In this document: positions 34,907-34,966 of the stretch, piece after piece
Numbering within the stretch: position 1 is the stretch's first letter
Layout of the letters: each line of letters opens with the position of its first letter
Assembly (NCBI GenBank): GCA_930989765.1
Contig: CAKNNA010000016.1
Location: forward strand, 1-34,966
Length of the DNA stretch: 34,966 nucleotides
Source: an uncultured Clostridium sp.
Lineage (GTDB): Bacteria > Bacillota > Clostridia > TANB77 > CAG-508
Direction: 5' to 3'
Position numbers and translations under genes: made by a program
The notes under the pieces: generated by a model
Database searches by the model: none
What the model was told of the DNA's origin: nothing
What the model saw: only the letters and a program-made list of their open reading frames with translations

Positions 34907-34966
34907 GCTAAAAGTATTGATATATCTTAAAATGCAGTGACGCGCAGTTTGGGAGGATGCAAATTA

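Noticed and set aside
1..34966. CRISPR array, tRNA or rRNA genes, complete insertion sequence
   Set aside because: None seen by eye in any intergenic region; the repeats present are isolated hairpins and short dispersed blocks.

Overview
The window comes from a very AT-rich, Gram-positive, endospore-forming anaerobe, most likely an uncultivated or gut-type member of the Clostridia. The evidence is AGA-dominated arginine codon use, strong GGAGG ribosome sites, sporulation genes (SpoIID, a SpoIIQ-type LytM protein), a T-box ahead of valS, and a sortase/cohesin/dockerin surface cluster. No species can be named from the sequence alone.

Layout. 114-2285: sporulation engulfment pair spoIID and spoIIQ-like. 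2534-7367: a FIST sensor protein, an aldehyde dehydrogenase, an anchored unknown protein and a FucO-like iron alcohol dehydrogenase. 7385-7728: a 344-bp near-palindromic element. 7747-9038: a minus-strand thioesterase and a hemolysin III/TrhA membrane protein. 9104-13051: a membrane protein of unknown function, a PAP2-undecaprenol kinase fusion and an amidase_3 wall hydrolase. 13120-13950: a minus-strand gene with foreign-looking codon use and its own strong promoter. 14168-17559: pentapeptide-repeat protein, class B penicillin-binding protein, DUF4116 repeat protein. 17787-23719: serpin, beta-propeller-like protein, peptidoglycan deacetylase and a 771-residue unknown protein. 23872-26880: T-box and valS. 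26945-27877: minus-strand unknown. 28105-33703: LPXTG cohesin protein, sortase, dockerin-bearing glucosaminidase and a membrane-anchored cohesin protein. 33974-34847: DUF368/PopT polyprenyl-phosphate transporter. Most of the window serves the cell envelope.

Main discovery. Seven genes (spoIIQ-like, thioesterase, amidase, PBP, DUF4116 protein, LPXTG cohesin protein, PopT) each appear broken by one extra base. The break is the same every time: an in-frame CGG codon followed by A, with the conserved reading resuming one base later at GGA. In each case the four bases CGGA stand where one glycine is expected. My hand scan for every CGG on both strands found no in-frame CGG in any other native-looking gene. 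The only other in-frame CGG codons are two (CGGT and CGGC) in the foreign-looking minus-strand gene at 13120-13950. Out-of-phase CGGA strings (for example CAC GGA, GAC GGA, TTC GGA) do not disrupt genes. This looks like systematic +1 recoding, or a four-base glycine codon, at an otherwise vacated CGG codon. In several genes the catalytic or anchoring residues lie after the shift, so the proteins would be non-functional without it. A sequence artefact must be excluded with raw reads, but the constant base, constant phase and constant amino acid argue against random error.

The intergenic regions also carry a family of short palindromes with GGGAC/GTCCC cores (REP-like), one 30-bp copy of which is identical at two sites 16 kb apart, and a second family sharing a 25-bp block.
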